A stretch of 64,000 bases of DNA, taken from NCBI GenBank assembly GCA_902627935.1, contig CACOLA010000001.1:210334-274333 (forward strand). The letters are read 5' to 3'. This DNA is from an uncultured Pelagibacteraceae bacterium (GTDB taxonomy: Bacteria; Pseudomonadota; Alphaproteobacteria; Pelagibacterales; Pelagibacteraceae). Below, in pieces: positions 15,839 through 25,060 of this stretch (position 1 is its first letter; every line of letters begins with the position of its first letter). The notes under the pieces were generated by a model. That model ran no database searches. It saw only the letters and a program-made list of their open reading frames with translations, and was not told the DNA's origin. A program made the position numbers and the translations under genes.

Positions 15839-16801
15839 TTATCTTGAATTATCAAATTGTATCTGATTTTTTTTAATTCCTAAAAATTTATTTCCTTGAT
15901 TTGTATATGTGACAAGTGTTTCTGTATCAAAGATGTAATCACCTTTTTTCATTACGCCTTTTATATTCATAGTGTCAGTTATTGCAGTTGCACAAAAAAT
16001 TGAGTCTCCTTTGATAATTTCATTAATTTCGTATTTCTTGTTAAAATCATTAATACCCATTCGTTTTGCCTCACTGATATCATTCTCATTATCAAAAATA
16101 AATTTTCCTTGAAAATGGCAATTATAAGCATTTAAGGCTGCTGCAGCTAAAACACCTTCAGGACCGCCACCAATTCCTAAGTAAATATCAACATTATAAG
16201 TTGGTTTTGTTACTAAAAGCGCACCAGCTACATCTCCATCAGAAATTAATTTAATCTTTACGTTTAAGTCTAATAATTCATCAATAATTTTTTTATGCCT
16301 AGGTCTATCCAAAATGCATGCAGTTAAATTTGAGGGATTCGTATTTTTAGAATCTGCTAGATTTTCAATATTTTTTTTTATTGAATAATCAAGATCAATT
16401 AGGCCTTTTTCAACTTTTGCTGTCGCAATTTTATGCATATAGGTTTCTGGTGCTTTAAGCAAATTCCCTTTTTCAGATACAGCTATAACCGACAATGAAC
16501 CAGGTAAATTATTAGCAGCAAAATTAGTTCCCTCTAAAGGATCAACAGCAATATCTAATTTAGGACCATTTTTTAAACCTAAAATTTCCCCTGTAAACAA
16601 CATTGGAGCTTCATCTAAACTACCTTCACCTATCACAATTTCACCTGTCATACTGATTTTATTTAGTTCACTTCTCATGGCATCAACAGCTGCTTGATCT
16701 GCTGCAATTTTGTCTTTTTTGCCTACAAAATGATAAGATGCTATAGCAGCTTTAGATGTTACGTTTAAAAATTGATCAATATATTTTTTGTCTAATGACA
16801 T
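15839..16801 (-). CDS. glpX: Fructose-1,6-bisphosphatase, class II
   Basis: GlpX-type phosphatase (320 aa), removing the 1-phosphate of fructose 1,6-bisphosphate in gluconeogenesis. Diagnostic segments are GEGSLDEAPMLFTGE, VDPLEGTNFAANNLPGSLSV with the metal-binding DPLEGT motif, ILDRPRHKKIIDEL, LISDGDVAGALLV and IGGGPEGVLAAAAL. Its start codon overlaps the stop of the SbmA-like gene by one base. SAR11 bacteria rely on gluconeogenesis from small organic acids, which fits the presence of this enzyme. Confidence 0.95.
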   Translation of the reverse strand: MSLDKKYIDQFLNVTSKAAIASYHFVGKKDKIAADQAAVDAMRSELNKISMTGEIVIGEGSLDEAPMLFTGEILGLKNGPKLDIAVDPLEGTNFAANNLPGSLSVIAVSEKGNLLKAPETYMHKIATAKVEKGLIDLDYSIKKNIENLADSKNTNPSNLTACILDRPRHKKIIDELLDLNVKIKLISDGDVAGALLVTKPTYNVDIYLGIGGGPEGVLAAAALNAYNCHFQGKFIFDNENDISEAKRMGINDFNKKYEINEIIKGDSIFCATAITDTMNIKGVMKKGDYIFDTETLVTYTNQGNKFLGIKKNQIQFDNSR

Positions 16802-17793
16802 TATCTTACGGTTTCAGTAGAAAAATTTTTCTCTAATTTTGACTCGAATTCCCTCAATCTTTTCCAAACTGAAATTAATTCAACTATAATTGGCCAACTT
16901 CTAACTAAATATTGTAGTGATGTTTCAACACGGCCAAATGCTCTTATAATTTGCTGAACAAAACCAAGAGTTATTGCACCAGTAACAATTGTTGGTGCCA
17001 ATGCTAAATACGGAACAATAACCATACCTTGTAAATAACTCCACTTTACGGCATTAAAATAAAGGTAGTGAAAATACATTTTATAGTGAATCTTTCTAAC
17101 ACCTCCATAGAGATCTGTTATTTTTGCAGGTTGTGCACTTTCTTTAAAATCTTCACCCAATACTAATTCTTTTCTATAAGCAGCCTCTTCTTTTTGAATG
17201 TCGTATTCAATACCCGGAAGTTTAATTCCTACACTTGCTAGTATTATTGTTCCACCCAATGCTGATATAATTGCAACCCAAACTAAAGCGTGGTCAACTT
17301 CACCAATCCATGGCAATACAGTAATACTTTTTGATAAACCCCATAAAATTGGTGTAAAAGCAATTAATGTCATTACACTTCTTAGTAATTCAGCACCCAA
17401 TCCTTCCATTATTCTGGCAAATTTAAGTGTATCCTCTTGAACTCTTTGCGAAGCTCCCTCTATAGAAGAAGCATCACTCCATTTATCATGATAAAAATCA
17501 GCCATTGCAGTTCTCCATCTAAAAGTCCAATGGCTTGTAAAATAATCACTAAAAATAACTACTAAAATATAAACTGCTGCAATTTTAGCGAATGTAAAAA
17601 GATATGCTATAAACTCTTTTTCAGATACAGAATTAGGATTTGTGAGAGCTTTTTGTAAGGTATCATAAAATTCACCAAACCATTCATTTATTTTAACATC
17701 AAGTTGAACCTGGTACCAAGTAGCCATTAAAATTAGTAGAGTTCCGCCTATACTCCATAAATACCATCTTTTATCTGTGAAAAATTTAAACAT
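16801..17793 (-). CDS. SbmA/BacA-like membrane transporter
   Basis: A 330-aa membrane protein resembling the SbmA/BacA peptide transporters: start RRWYLW-type (DKRWYLWSIGGTLLILMATW), WFGEFYDTLQKAL, FTSHWTFRWRTAMADFYHDKW and the loop EGASQRVQEDTLKFARIMEGL are all hallmarks. Family members import peptide antibiotics or affect very-long-chain lipids, driven by the proton gradient. No ATPase domain is attached, as in the rest of the SbmA group. It lies between the NDUFS4-like gene and glpX without separate regulatory space. Confidence 0.85.
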   Translation of the reverse strand: MFKFFTDKRWYLWSIGGTLLILMATWYQVQLDVKINEWFGEFYDTLQKALTNPNSVSEKEFIAYLFTFAKIAAVYILVVIFSDYFTSHWTFRWRTAMADFYHDKWSDASSIEGASQRVQEDTLKFARIMEGLGAELLRSVMTLIAFTPILWGLSKSITVLPWIGEVDHALVWVAIISALGGTIILASVGIKLPGIEYDIQKEEAAYRKELVLGEDFKESAQPAKITDLYGGVRKIHYKMYFHYLYFNAVKWSYLQGMVIVPYLALAPTIVTGAITLGFVQQIIRAFGRVETSLQYLVRSWPIIVELISVWKRLREFESKLEKNFSTETVR

Positions 17794-17795
17794 TA

Positions 17796-18077
17796 TTATC
17801 TTAAAAAGTTATCTGCGTAAGATTTTTTAATCGTTTTTCTTTTTTTAGGCTCTATCAATTCAAAATCTATCTTTTTCTTTTTTGCATAATTAATTGCTAA
17901 TTCTTTGGTAGAAAATTCTAATTTAAGTTCAGTATAAGTATCTGATGAGCTTTCCCATCCCATTAAAGGATTACTTGTTGGGTCTTTTGTTTCATATATT
18001 AAAACCCATTTATCTGTTTTACCCATACCAGATTGCATTGGGTTTTTATTAGGAATATATATTTTTGCTTTTTTCAT
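17796..18077 (-). CDS. NDUFS4-like Complex I accessory subunit
   Basis: A 93-aa protein of the ETC complex I conserved-region family (NDUFS4, 18 kDa subunit), a supernumerary subunit that alphaproteobacteria share with mitochondria. Typical features are AKIYIPNKNPMQSGMGKTDK, WVLIYE, a PLMGWESSSDTYTELKLEF core and the aligned YAKKKKIDFELIEPKKRK. The usual length is about 100. It sits directly downstream of tRNA-Pro and 2 bases ahead of the SbmA-like gene, away from any nuo operon visible here. Confidence 0.88.
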   Translation of the reverse strand: MKKAKIYIPNKNPMQSGMGKTDKWVLIYETKDPTSNPLMGWESSSDTYTELKLEFSTKELAINYAKKKKIDFELIEPKKRKTIKKSYADNFLR

Positions 18078-18082
18078 AAAAA

Positions 18083-18159
<77 letters not shown>

Positions 18160-18238
18160 GAAGTTGTACTAATACAGTACTTATTAAATATTTCAAAGTA
18201 TAAAGATTACCAAAATGAGAGAAATTCTAAAAGAATAT

Positions 18239-18246
18239 GATATAAA
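18239..18246 (+). promoter_or_regulatory. Extended -10-like element abutting the zinc-ribbon gene
   Basis: TGATATAAA (starting at 18238) has the TGn extension and a TATAAA hexamer at 18241-18246, only 5 bases before the ATG at 18252. The transcript would start at or next to the start codon. There is no ribosome site between. Confidence 0.4.
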
Positions 18247-18251
18247 AAAGT

Positions 18252-18737
18252 ATGATTATCCAATGTATTAATTGTAATAAAACTTTTAATGTAGATTCTT
18301 CATTAATACCTACAGAAGGTAGAAATCTGCAATGTGGATCTTGTAATCATACGTGGTTTTACAAGAATTTAGAAAAAACTTCAAATGATGAAACGGCTAA
18401 TTTTGAAATAGAAAAAAAAAAAGAATCTTTTAAAAAAGTACAAATCACTGAAAATAATAAAAAAGAAATAAATCCTAAGGATAAAAAATTTATATCAGAA
18501 AATAAATTAGAAAAAGAAGAAAAAAATATTACAAAAAGAAAAAAAACAAATTTTAGTCTTGGAAATATTTTATCTTATTTAGTTGTTATAATCATTACAT
18601 TTTTTGCCGTAATAGTTATTCTAGATACATTTAAAAATGAATTGAGCAATATTTTCCCAGGCCTCGAAATATTGTTGTATAATTTTTTTGAAACTGTAAA
18701 AGATATATTCTTATTTTTAAAAAATTTATTAAATTAA
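18252..18737 (+). CDS. Zinc-ribbon domain membrane protein
   Basis: A 161-aa protein with an N-terminal MJ0042-type zinc finger: CINC at residues 4-7 and CGSC near 28-31, followed by NHTWFYKN. The middle (about 40-105) is a strongly charged lysine/glutamate linker, and about 112-130 is a single membrane helix (ILSYLVVIIITFFAVIVIL). The plan of zinc ribbon, linker and one helix is common in alphaproteobacteria; the function is unknown. nhaA follows after 3 bases. Confidence 0.8.
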   Translation: MIIQCINCNKTFNVDSSLIPTEGRNLQCGSCNHTWFYKNLEKTSNDETANFEIEKKKESFKKVQITENNKKEINPKDKKFISENKLEKEEKNITKRKKTNFSLGNILSYLVVIIITFFAVIVILDTFKNELSNIFPGLEILLYNFFETVKDIFLFLKNLLN

Positions 18738-18740
18738 AAA

Positions 18741-19922
18741 ATGATACAATATATTTCCAAACCATTTAAATGGTTTTTTAAACTAGAGGCTGCAAGTGGT
18801 TTGGTTTTGTTGATTGCTGCTATATTGGCTTTGGTTACAAGTAATAGTGATCTAAGTGAATTATATTTTCGCACTTTGGAGGAATATTTATTTATAGGTT
18901 TTAATGAATTTGGATTAAAACTTTCTATTCAGCACTGGATTAATGATGCATTAATGGCGATTTTTTTCTTTTTTGTAACACTTGAAATTAAACGCGAATT
19001 TATACAAGGAGAATTATCTAATATTAAACAAGCTTTTTTACCAATTATAGCTGCTGTAGGAGGAATGCTGATTCCTGCATTATTTTATGTCTTAATTAAT
19101 TTTGGTGATAGCGAAACTTTAAATGGATGGGCCATACCTTCAGCTACAGATATTGCTTTTTCGTTGGGTGTTTTATCTTTGCTTGGAAAAAGAGTTCCTT
19201 TATCATTAAAAGTATTCTTAACTGCTTTAGCGATAATTGATGATTTAGGCGCAATAGTGATTATTGCGCTATTCTACTCAGGAGATTTAAGTATCAAGTA
19301 TTTAACTTTAATGTTGTTAGCTTTTATTGTCTTGTTAATAATTAATAAATTTAAAATTAAAAAGTTCCTACCTTATTTAGTTGTAGGACTTTTCCTTTGG
19401 GATTTTACACATAACTCAGGTATTCATGCCACTATTGCTGGTGTTTTATTAGCAATGACAATTCCTCATAGAAAAAAAGAAAAGGATTTTTCATTATTAA
19501 TAAAAGTAGAACATGCAATTAGTCCATATGTAGCTTTTGGTATAATGCCGTTGTTCGCTTTTGCTAACGCAGGTGTTTCTTTAGAGGGTTTATCTTTAGC
19601 TTCATTATTTGATAAGGTTCCACTAGGCATAGTGCTGGGACTGTTCTTAGGGAAGCAACTGGGTGTATTTATATTTTCTTATATAGCTATAAAATTAAAA
19701 GTAGCTCAAATGCCTAACGATACAAGTTGGTATAATTTTTATGGTGTAGGAGTTCTTACAGGAATTGGTTTCACAATGAGTTTATTTGTAGGAAATTTAG
19801 CATTTGCCGATAACATGCAATATATGGATGGTGTGAAAATAGGGGTATTAACTGGGTCCTTATTATCCACTTTATTTGGTTATTTTTTGATATTACTTAC
19901 TCCAAATAAACCTAACAAATGA
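18741..19922 (+). CDS. nhaA: Na+/H+ antiporter NhaA
   Basis: Electrogenic sodium/proton antiporter of the inner membrane, 393 aa, with about 12 helices. The paired aspartates needed for ion binding are present in ALAIIDDLGAIVIIALFYSG, and GWAIPSATDIAFSLGVLSLL, HNSGIHATIAGVLLAM and GIGFTMSLFVGNLAF are family signatures. Length is as expected. Its stop overlaps the start of the glutathione peroxidase gene (ATGA). It suits a marine bacterium that must export sodium. Confidence 0.96.
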   Translation: MIQYISKPFKWFFKLEAASGLVLLIAAILALVTSNSDLSELYFRTLEEYLFIGFNEFGLKLSIQHWINDALMAIFFFFVTLEIKREFIQGELSNIKQAFLPIIAAVGGMLIPALFYVLINFGDSETLNGWAIPSATDIAFSLGVLSLLGKRVPLSLKVFLTALAIIDDLGAIVIIALFYSGDLSIKYLTLMLLAFIVLLIINKFKIKKFLPYLVVGLFLWDFTHNSGIHATIAGVLLAMTIPHRKKEKDFSLLIKVEHAISPYVAFGIMPLFAFANAGVSLEGLSLASLFDKVPLGIVLGLFLGKQLGVFIFSYIAIKLKVAQMPNDTSWYNFYGVGVLTGIGFTMSLFVGNLAFADNMQYMDGVKIGVLTGSLLSTLFGYFLILLTPNKPNK

Positions 19923-20461
19923 AAAAAATAATATTTTTATTATCTATAATTATGTTTTTTTTTAAAACTTCAGTTACTGCAAACTATGAAAAAAAAATTT
20001 ATGATTTTAGTATAAAAAGTATCACTGGTGAGACTATTAATCTAAAAGATTACAAAAATAAAGTTATCTTAGTTGTTAATACAGCAAGTTACTGTGGTTT
20101 TACAAAACAATATGATGAATTACAAGAGCTTTGGGAAACATACAAAGAAAAAGGTTTAGTCGTTCTTGGTGTTCCTTCGAATTCATTTAATCAAGAAAAA
20201 AACAATAATGCAGATGTAAAAGAATTTTGTGAAACAAATTTTGAAATTAACTTTCCACTTACAGCTATTACAGAAGTTAAAGGTAAGAATGCTCACGAGA
20301 TTTTCAAATGGGCAAAAGAAAATCATGGTAAATCAGCTATTCCTAAATGGAATTTCCACAAAATTTTAATTAATAAAGAAGGTAAAATAGAAGATACTTT
20401 TTTATCTATGACAAAACCAATGTCAAAAAAGTTAATTAAAACTATAGAAAATATTTTATAA
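19919..20461 (+). CDS. Glutathione peroxidase family thiol peroxidase, exported
   Basis: A 180-aa peroxidase with an N-terminal signal peptide (MKKIIFLLSIIMFFFKTSVT), so it probably works in the periplasm. The catalytic cysteine is in NTASYCGFTKQYDELQEL; the conserved glutamine (SFNQEKNNN) and tryptophan (PKWNFHKILI) of the catalytic tetrad are present. It uses cysteine rather than selenocysteine, and the family often takes electrons from thioredoxin. Its last 6 bases overlap the convergent MBL hydrolase gene. Confidence 0.92.
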   Translation: MKKIIFLLSIIMFFFKTSVTANYEKKIYDFSIKSITGETINLKDYKNKVILVVNTASYCGFTKQYDELQELWETYKEKGLVVLGVPSNSFNQEKNNNADVKEFCETNFEINFPLTAITEVKGKNAHEIFKWAKENHGKSAIPKWNFHKILINKEGKIEDTFLSMTKPMSKKLIKTIENIL

Positions 20462-21226
20462 GTTTACTGTTAATCCATCATGTGCAGGGATAACATTTTT
20501 AGGTAGCATTTTCTTTAGGACTTTATAATCTAATACAGGTGATAAGTTTGTAAGAATAGCTTTATTGGGTTTAAATTTTTTTATTAAAGCTAATGATGTG
20601 TCTAAATTGAAGTGCGAGGGATGAAAGTTGTACCACAGGCAATCAATTATCAAGTATCTAAGGTTTTTAAAATATTTGAAATCTTTAGTATAAATTTTAT
20701 TTACATCGCTTATATAAGCTAGTTTTTTACTTATAATAAAGCAATTTGATTTAACTTTTCCGTGATCAACCATAATTGATTGAATACGAATTTTTTTTTT
20801 ATCATTTTTTACAAATATATATTTTGGCAACTTATGAAGTTTAAGAGTTGCAGGATATTCTTTTGAATAACTTTTAAATATATATGAAAATGTAGATTTA
20901 AGGTATTTGGAAGTATATACATCAGCATAAACATGAATTTGTTTTTTGCTATTTATATAAAAAGATCTCAAATCATTTATTCCATGTGTTTGATCACCAT
21001 GCATATGAGAAAATAAAACTTTATTAATTTTTTTAATTTTATGCCTTAGAAGCTGTTGTCGTAAATCTGGAGATGTATCTATAAGAATATTTTCATCTGT
21101 AGTTCTAATCAAGGCAGAACATCTTGTTCTGTAATTTTTTTTATTTTTAGGATCACAATTTCCAAAAAAACCATCTGGTCTTGGTACACCCATTGAACTA
21201 CCGCAACCTAATATAATAAATTTCAT
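20456..21226 (-). CDS. MBL-fold metallo-hydrolase (PhnP-like)
   Basis: A 256-aa metallo-beta-lactamase-fold hydrolase starting MKFIILGCGSSMGVPRPDG. It has LIDTSPDLRQQLLRH, the metal motif SHMHGDQTHGINDLR, MVDHGKVKSNCF and NLDTSLALIKKFKPNKAILT. The motif ends in Gln where HxHxDH enzymes have His, as I recall in other alphaproteobacterial PhnP-like proteins. It is the last gene of the tatD-metG-holB operon, a position typical of this group; the substrate is probably a cyclic phosphate but is not shown. Confidence 0.88.
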   Translation of the reverse strand: MKFIILGCGSSMGVPRPDGFFGNCDPKNKKNYRTRCSALIRTTDENILIDTSPDLRQQLLRHKIKKINKVLFSHMHGDQTHGINDLRSFYINSKKQIHVYADVYTSKYLKSTFSYIFKSYSKEYPATLKLHKLPKYIFVKNDKKKIRIQSIMVDHGKVKSNCFIISKKLAYISDVNKIYTKDFKYFKNLRYLIIDCLWYNFHPSHFNLDTSLALIKKFKPNKAILTNLSPVLDYKVLKKMLPKNVIPAHDGLTVNL

Positions 21227-21228
21227 TA

Positions 21229-21993
21229 TTATTGATTAAAAAAAAGTTTATTAAAGTTACTTGTAGTTTTTTTAATAAGATCCTCTTTGGAGATATTTTT
21301 AATCTCAGCTAATTTAGTAGCTGTAAAATCAATAAATGATGGCTCATTTTTTTTTCCTCTTTTTGGAACAGGTGCTAAAAAAGGGCTATCAGTCTCTATT
21401 AAAATATTATCCATAGGAATGGATTTGAAAGTATTTTGTAAATCTGATGAATTTTTAAAAGTAATAATTCCGCTGGCTGAAAAAAATGAATTTAAAGTCA
21501 ATAGTTTATCAGAGAATGATCTTGAACCAGTAAAACAATGCATCAAAATTTTTAAGTTTGTATCTTTATATTGATTTAAAATGTCAAAAGTTTCTTCCTC
21601 TGCTTCTCTTGAATGTACAATTAATGGCATGTTAGTTTTTATTGATGCATCTATATGTTCTTTAAAACTTGATATTTGTTTGTCTTTCTCACTATTATTG
21701 TAATAAAAATCTAAACCAGTTTCTCCAATGCCAATAATCTTTGAATTTTCATTAAGATTTTCAATGATTTGTTTTGAAGTAATAATATTTTTTGAGCTTT
21801 CATGAGGATGAATTCCAATAGTACCGTATATCATCTCATCCCTATTGATTAATTCTTTAACTCTGGCAAAACTCTTAAAAGATGTTGAAATAGTTAATAA
21901 TTTTTCTATGCCTACATCTTTAGATCTTTGTAACACGTTAGTTAAATCACTTAATAATGGTTCGTGATCTAGATGACAATGTGAATCAATCAT
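21229..21993 (-). CDS. tatD: TatD family deoxyribonuclease
   Basis: Metal-dependent hydrolase of the TatD group, 254 aa, thought to act as a 3'-5' DNase. The metal-binding residues are seen in MIDSHCHLD, GIGETGLDFYY, LIVHSREAEEETFDIL, ILMHCFTGS and LIETDSPFLAPVPKRGKKN. It overlaps metG by 8 bases and is 2 bases before the MBL hydrolase gene, matching the alphaproteobacterial order metG-tatD-MBL. Confidence 0.94.
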   Translation of the reverse strand: MIDSHCHLDHEPLLSDLTNVLQRSKDVGIEKLLTISTSFKSFARVKELINRDEMIYGTIGIHPHESSKNIITSKQIIENLNENSKIIGIGETGLDFYYNNSEKDKQISSFKEHIDASIKTNMPLIVHSREAEEETFDILNQYKDTNLKILMHCFTGSRSFSDKLLTLNSFFSASGIITFKNSSDLQNTFKSIPMDNILIETDSPFLAPVPKRGKKNEPSFIDFTATKLAEIKNISKEDLIKKTTSNFNKLFFNQ

Positions 21994-23527
21994 TTTTTTT
22001 TTCTATCTTTTTAAAAAGTATATCTATTTTATTCAATTTTTTACCTTTTATTAAATATTCATTATCTGAAATTGAATTTAATTCTACTTTTTTTTCTCCA
22101 ATATTAAAAATATTTAATACATTTAGAGATGATTCTGGAATAATTGGATACATTAAGAAACTTATTTTTCTTACAATTTCTAAGGTCGTATAAACAATAG
22201 TATTTAATCTAATTTGATCATTCTTTTTTTTCCATGGTTCTTGGTCATTGAAATATTTATTAGCTTCAAATAGAGAATTAACAATATAATTGATGTAAAA
22301 ATTGATATTTTGATCGTCAATTTTAGATCTAATATTGTCTAAGTTATCTTTAAACTTATTTAGTATTAACAAATCTTCGTCTAGAAACTTAATCTCTAAT
22401 GGAATTTTTCCATCACAATTTTTATTTACAAATGCTGTGACACGTTGACATAAATTTCCATAATTGTTAGCTAAATCACTATTAATACAATCTTCGAGTC
22501 TTTCTTGAGATATATTTCCATCATTTCCAAAAGAAACTTCTTTAATTAAATAATATCTTAAGGGATCTAAACCATACTGTTTAATTATTTCTAATGGATC
22601 CAATATATTTCCCTTTGATTTAGACATTTTTTCTTCACCTGATAAAATCCATCCATGCCCATAAACCCTTTTTGGTAAGTCAATTTTTGCTGCTAACAAA
22701 AAAGCAGGCCAATAAACGGCGTGAAATCTTAGTATATCTTTTCCAATTAAATGTATTGTAGCTGGCCAAAATTTTTTAAATAAATCATCATTTTTATCTG
22801 GATAATTTAATGCACTTAAATAATTTGTGAGAGCATCAAGCCAAACATATATTATGTGACCTTTATTATTTGGAACAGGTATACCCCATGAAAAACTTTT
22901 CCTGCTTACAGAAAGATCTTTAAGACCACTTTTTACAAAACTAATAACTTCATTTTTTCTAGATTCAGGAGCAATAAAATCTGGATTAGCTTGATAGTAT
23001 TCTAATAGAGGTTTTTCCCATTTTGAAAGTCTAAAAAAAAAAGATTCTTCTTCAATCCATTCAACAGGAGATTTTGAAGATATGGCAATTTTTTTTCCTT
23101 CTACTTCTTCTATCTCATCTTCGTTATAAAAGGCTTCATCTGATACTGAGTACCAGCCAGAATAATTTGATAAGTATATATCATCATTTTTTACAAGTTC
23201 ATTCCAAAGATGATGAACTGTTTTTTTATGCCTCTTTTCTGTAGTTCTTATAAAATCAGTATTTGATAAATTTAAAGTATCTGAAAGATCTCTAAAAGTT
23301 TTACTAATCTTATCACAAAATATTTGGGGCTCCATCCCCGCCTTTTCTGCAGATCGTTGAATTTTTAAACCATGCTCATCTGTACCTGTCAAAAAATTTA
23401 CGTTGAAACCATCTATTTTTTTAAATCTTGCAAAAAAATCTGCGATTATACTAGAATATGCGTGACCCATATGAGGTTTAGCTGATGGATAATAAATGGG
23501 TGTTGTTATATAAAAATTTTTATCCAT
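21986..23527 (-). CDS. metG: Methionine--tRNA ligase
   Basis: Class I aminoacyl-tRNA synthetase, 513 aa. It begins MDKNFYITTPIYYPSAKPHM with the HIGH-equivalent HMGH, has the TGTDEHGLKIQ and WLDALTNYLSAL motifs and the KMSKS loop in GEEKMSKSKGNILDP. The connective insert lacks paired cysteine knuckles (GWYSVSDEAFYNEDEI), so it is the zinc-free type, and there is no C-terminal tRNA-binding OB domain, both usual in alphaproteobacteria. It overlaps holB and tatD by 8 bases each. Confidence 0.96.
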   Translation of the reverse strand: MDKNFYITTPIYYPSAKPHMGHAYSSIIADFFARFKKIDGFNVNFLTGTDEHGLKIQRSAEKAGMEPQIFCDKISKTFRDLSDTLNLSNTDFIRTTEKRHKKTVHHLWNELVKNDDIYLSNYSGWYSVSDEAFYNEDEIEEVEGKKIAISSKSPVEWIEEESFFFRLSKWEKPLLEYYQANPDFIAPESRKNEVISFVKSGLKDLSVSRKSFSWGIPVPNNKGHIIYVWLDALTNYLSALNYPDKNDDLFKKFWPATIHLIGKDILRFHAVYWPAFLLAAKIDLPKRVYGHGWILSGEEKMSKSKGNILDPLEIIKQYGLDPLRYYLIKEVSFGNDGNISQERLEDCINSDLANNYGNLCQRVTAFVNKNCDGKIPLEIKFLDEDLLILNKFKDNLDNIRSKIDDQNINFYINYIVNSLFEANKYFNDQEPWKKKNDQIRLNTIVYTTLEIVRKISFLMYPIIPESSLNVLNIFNIGEKKVELNSISDNEYLIKGKKLNKIDILFKKIEKKND

Positions 23528-24452
23528 TTAAAAATTCTTCCTCAAATTCAATAAATAATATTTCTTCATCTAAATTAAAAGTTCGTGTATCTGAAATTTT
23601 TTTTATAAAATAATTATATTTTTTGTAAACAGTTTTTGAAAATGAACTATTCAACTTTCTAAAATAAAATTCTATAAAATTATAAATAATATATTTAGAA
23701 AACTGATCTTTTTTATAATGGTTCTCTTTAATAATATTTTTTAGTAGTTTTTTTAAATCAAATTCTAAAAGATTATAATCATTTTTTTCTGCATATTTAT
23801 TTAAATAATAAATGATGCCTGGTGTAATATAATAATCTATTAAATCCTTGTTAATAAAATTTTCTATATTCCCACCTAATAGTTTATCACATATAGCTAA
23901 ACATTCTTCATTTGTGATATTAATTTTATAATTAATACATCTTGAGGTAAGTGTGGAAAGAATTTTTTTGTTATTATGAATAAGTATAAAATAAATATTT
24001 TTATTTGGCTCTTCTAATATCTTTAAGAGAGCATTAATAGAATTTTTATTTAAAAATTCGATATTGTCAATTAATACAAATCTTGGTTTATCATTGAATG
24101 AAGATTTATTTAAATTAATAATTAAATCTCTTATCTGCTCTATATCAATTGTCTTTTTATCTTGAGAAATATCAATAGAAATTAAATTAAGATTAGTTTT
24201 ATTTAATATTGTTTGAAAAGTTTTACTATTTGGATTGATTGAAAAATTTTCTAAATCATATTTTTGACTTTCATCTATTGATAAAACATAATTAATAAAA
24301 TGATAAGCAAGAGTTGATTTTCCTATTCCCTTTGGTCCGTTTAATAAAAGCTTATTTGGAAAAATTTTTTTCTTATGTAATTTTATTAAATCTAATAGGT
24401 ATTTCTCCAAACCAAAAAGTTTTTCTTGATTTATAGGTTTGATTTCGATCAT
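23520..24452 (-). CDS. holB: DNA polymerase III delta' subunit
   Basis: Clamp-loader subunit, 310 aa. The AAA+ fold is shown by LLNGPKGIGKSTLAYHFINY (Walker A), FVLIDNIEFLNKNSINALLK (Walker B and downstream) and LSTLTSRC (sensor I / SRC motif). The conserved segment ILEEPNKNIYFILIHNN is typical. No CxxC zinc knuckle set is visible after the Walker A motif. It is located between tmk and metG, its standard place, with 4- and 8-base overlaps. Sequence drift outside the core is high. Confidence 0.9.
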   Translation of the reverse strand: MIEIKPINQEKLFGLEKYLLDLIKLHKKKIFPNKLLLNGPKGIGKSTLAYHFINYVLSIDESQKYDLENFSINPNSKTFQTILNKTNLNLISIDISQDKKTIDIEQIRDLIINLNKSSFNDKPRFVLIDNIEFLNKNSINALLKILEEPNKNIYFILIHNNKKILSTLTSRCINYKINITNEECLAICDKLLGGNIENFINKDLIDYYITPGIIYYLNKYAEKNDYNLLEFDLKKLLKNIIKENHYKKDQFSKYIIYNFIEFYFRKLNSSFSKTVYKKYNYFIKKISDTRTFNLDEEILFIEFEEEFLNG

Positions 24453-25060
24453 ATTATTTTTTCAACTGTTTTAATTATTTCGTCCTGATTATATTTGATA
24501 TCTAAGTTTGAATTTATAATTTTATATTTTCTCTTATTTTTTCTTGCTAATTTCAGAAAACCATTTTGAACTTTTTGGTAAAATTTATTATTAAATCTAT
24601 CATATCTATTAAGTAATTTTCTTTTATTTAATCTTTTAATCATATTTTTCTTATTTACTATATTCAAAAAAGTGAAATCTATTTTAAAATTATCTAACAG
24701 ATAATTATTTATAGTATTTATCAATTTAAGATTCACTCCTAAACCATAATGCTGATAAGCAATTGTTGAATCAATGAACCTATCAATTAAAATAATCTTT
24801 TTATTATAATTTTTTTTTAAGATTTCGATATTTTCACTTCTCGAGGCAAGATATAGCAGTAAATCTGTACTTTTATTAAATTGAGAATTTTTATCTAATA
24901 TAAGTTTTCTTATTTTTTCTGATCTAGTACTGCCACCAGGTTCACGAATTTTAATAAAATCAATTTTATTATTCTTAAGATACTTAGATAAATAAAGAAT
25001 GTGGTGACTTTTACCACTACACTCTATACCTTCAAATACTATAACAGGTTTTTTAGACAT
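24449..25060 (-). CDS. tmk: Thymidylate kinase
   Basis: Phosphorylates dTMP to dTDP; 203 aa. Features are the P-loop VFEGIECSGKSHHILYLSK, the dTMP-binding REPGGS motif and the DRFIDSTIAYQ motif (DRx-type). The lid region NKRKLLNRYDRFNNKF is basic. The usual second glycine-lysine-threonine of the P-loop is GKSH here. It overlaps dacC-like and holB genes by 8 and 4 bases. Confidence 0.94.
   Translation of the reverse strand: MSKKPVIVFEGIECSGKSHHILYLSKYLKNNKIDFIKIREPGGSTRSEKIRKLILDKNSQFNKSTDLLLYLASRSENIEILKKNYNKKIILIDRFIDSTIAYQHYGLGVNLKLINTINNYLLDNFKIDFTFLNIVNKKNMIKRLNKRKLLNRYDRFNNKFYQKVQNGFLKLARKNKRKYKIINSNLDIKYNQDEIIKTVEKII

Noticed and set aside
18215..18271. An 18-codon frame (MREILKEYDIKKYDYPMY) overlapping the zinc-ribbon gene start
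   Set aside because: No ribosome site or conservation evidence, and it spans the likely -10 element; short frames like this are expected by chance.
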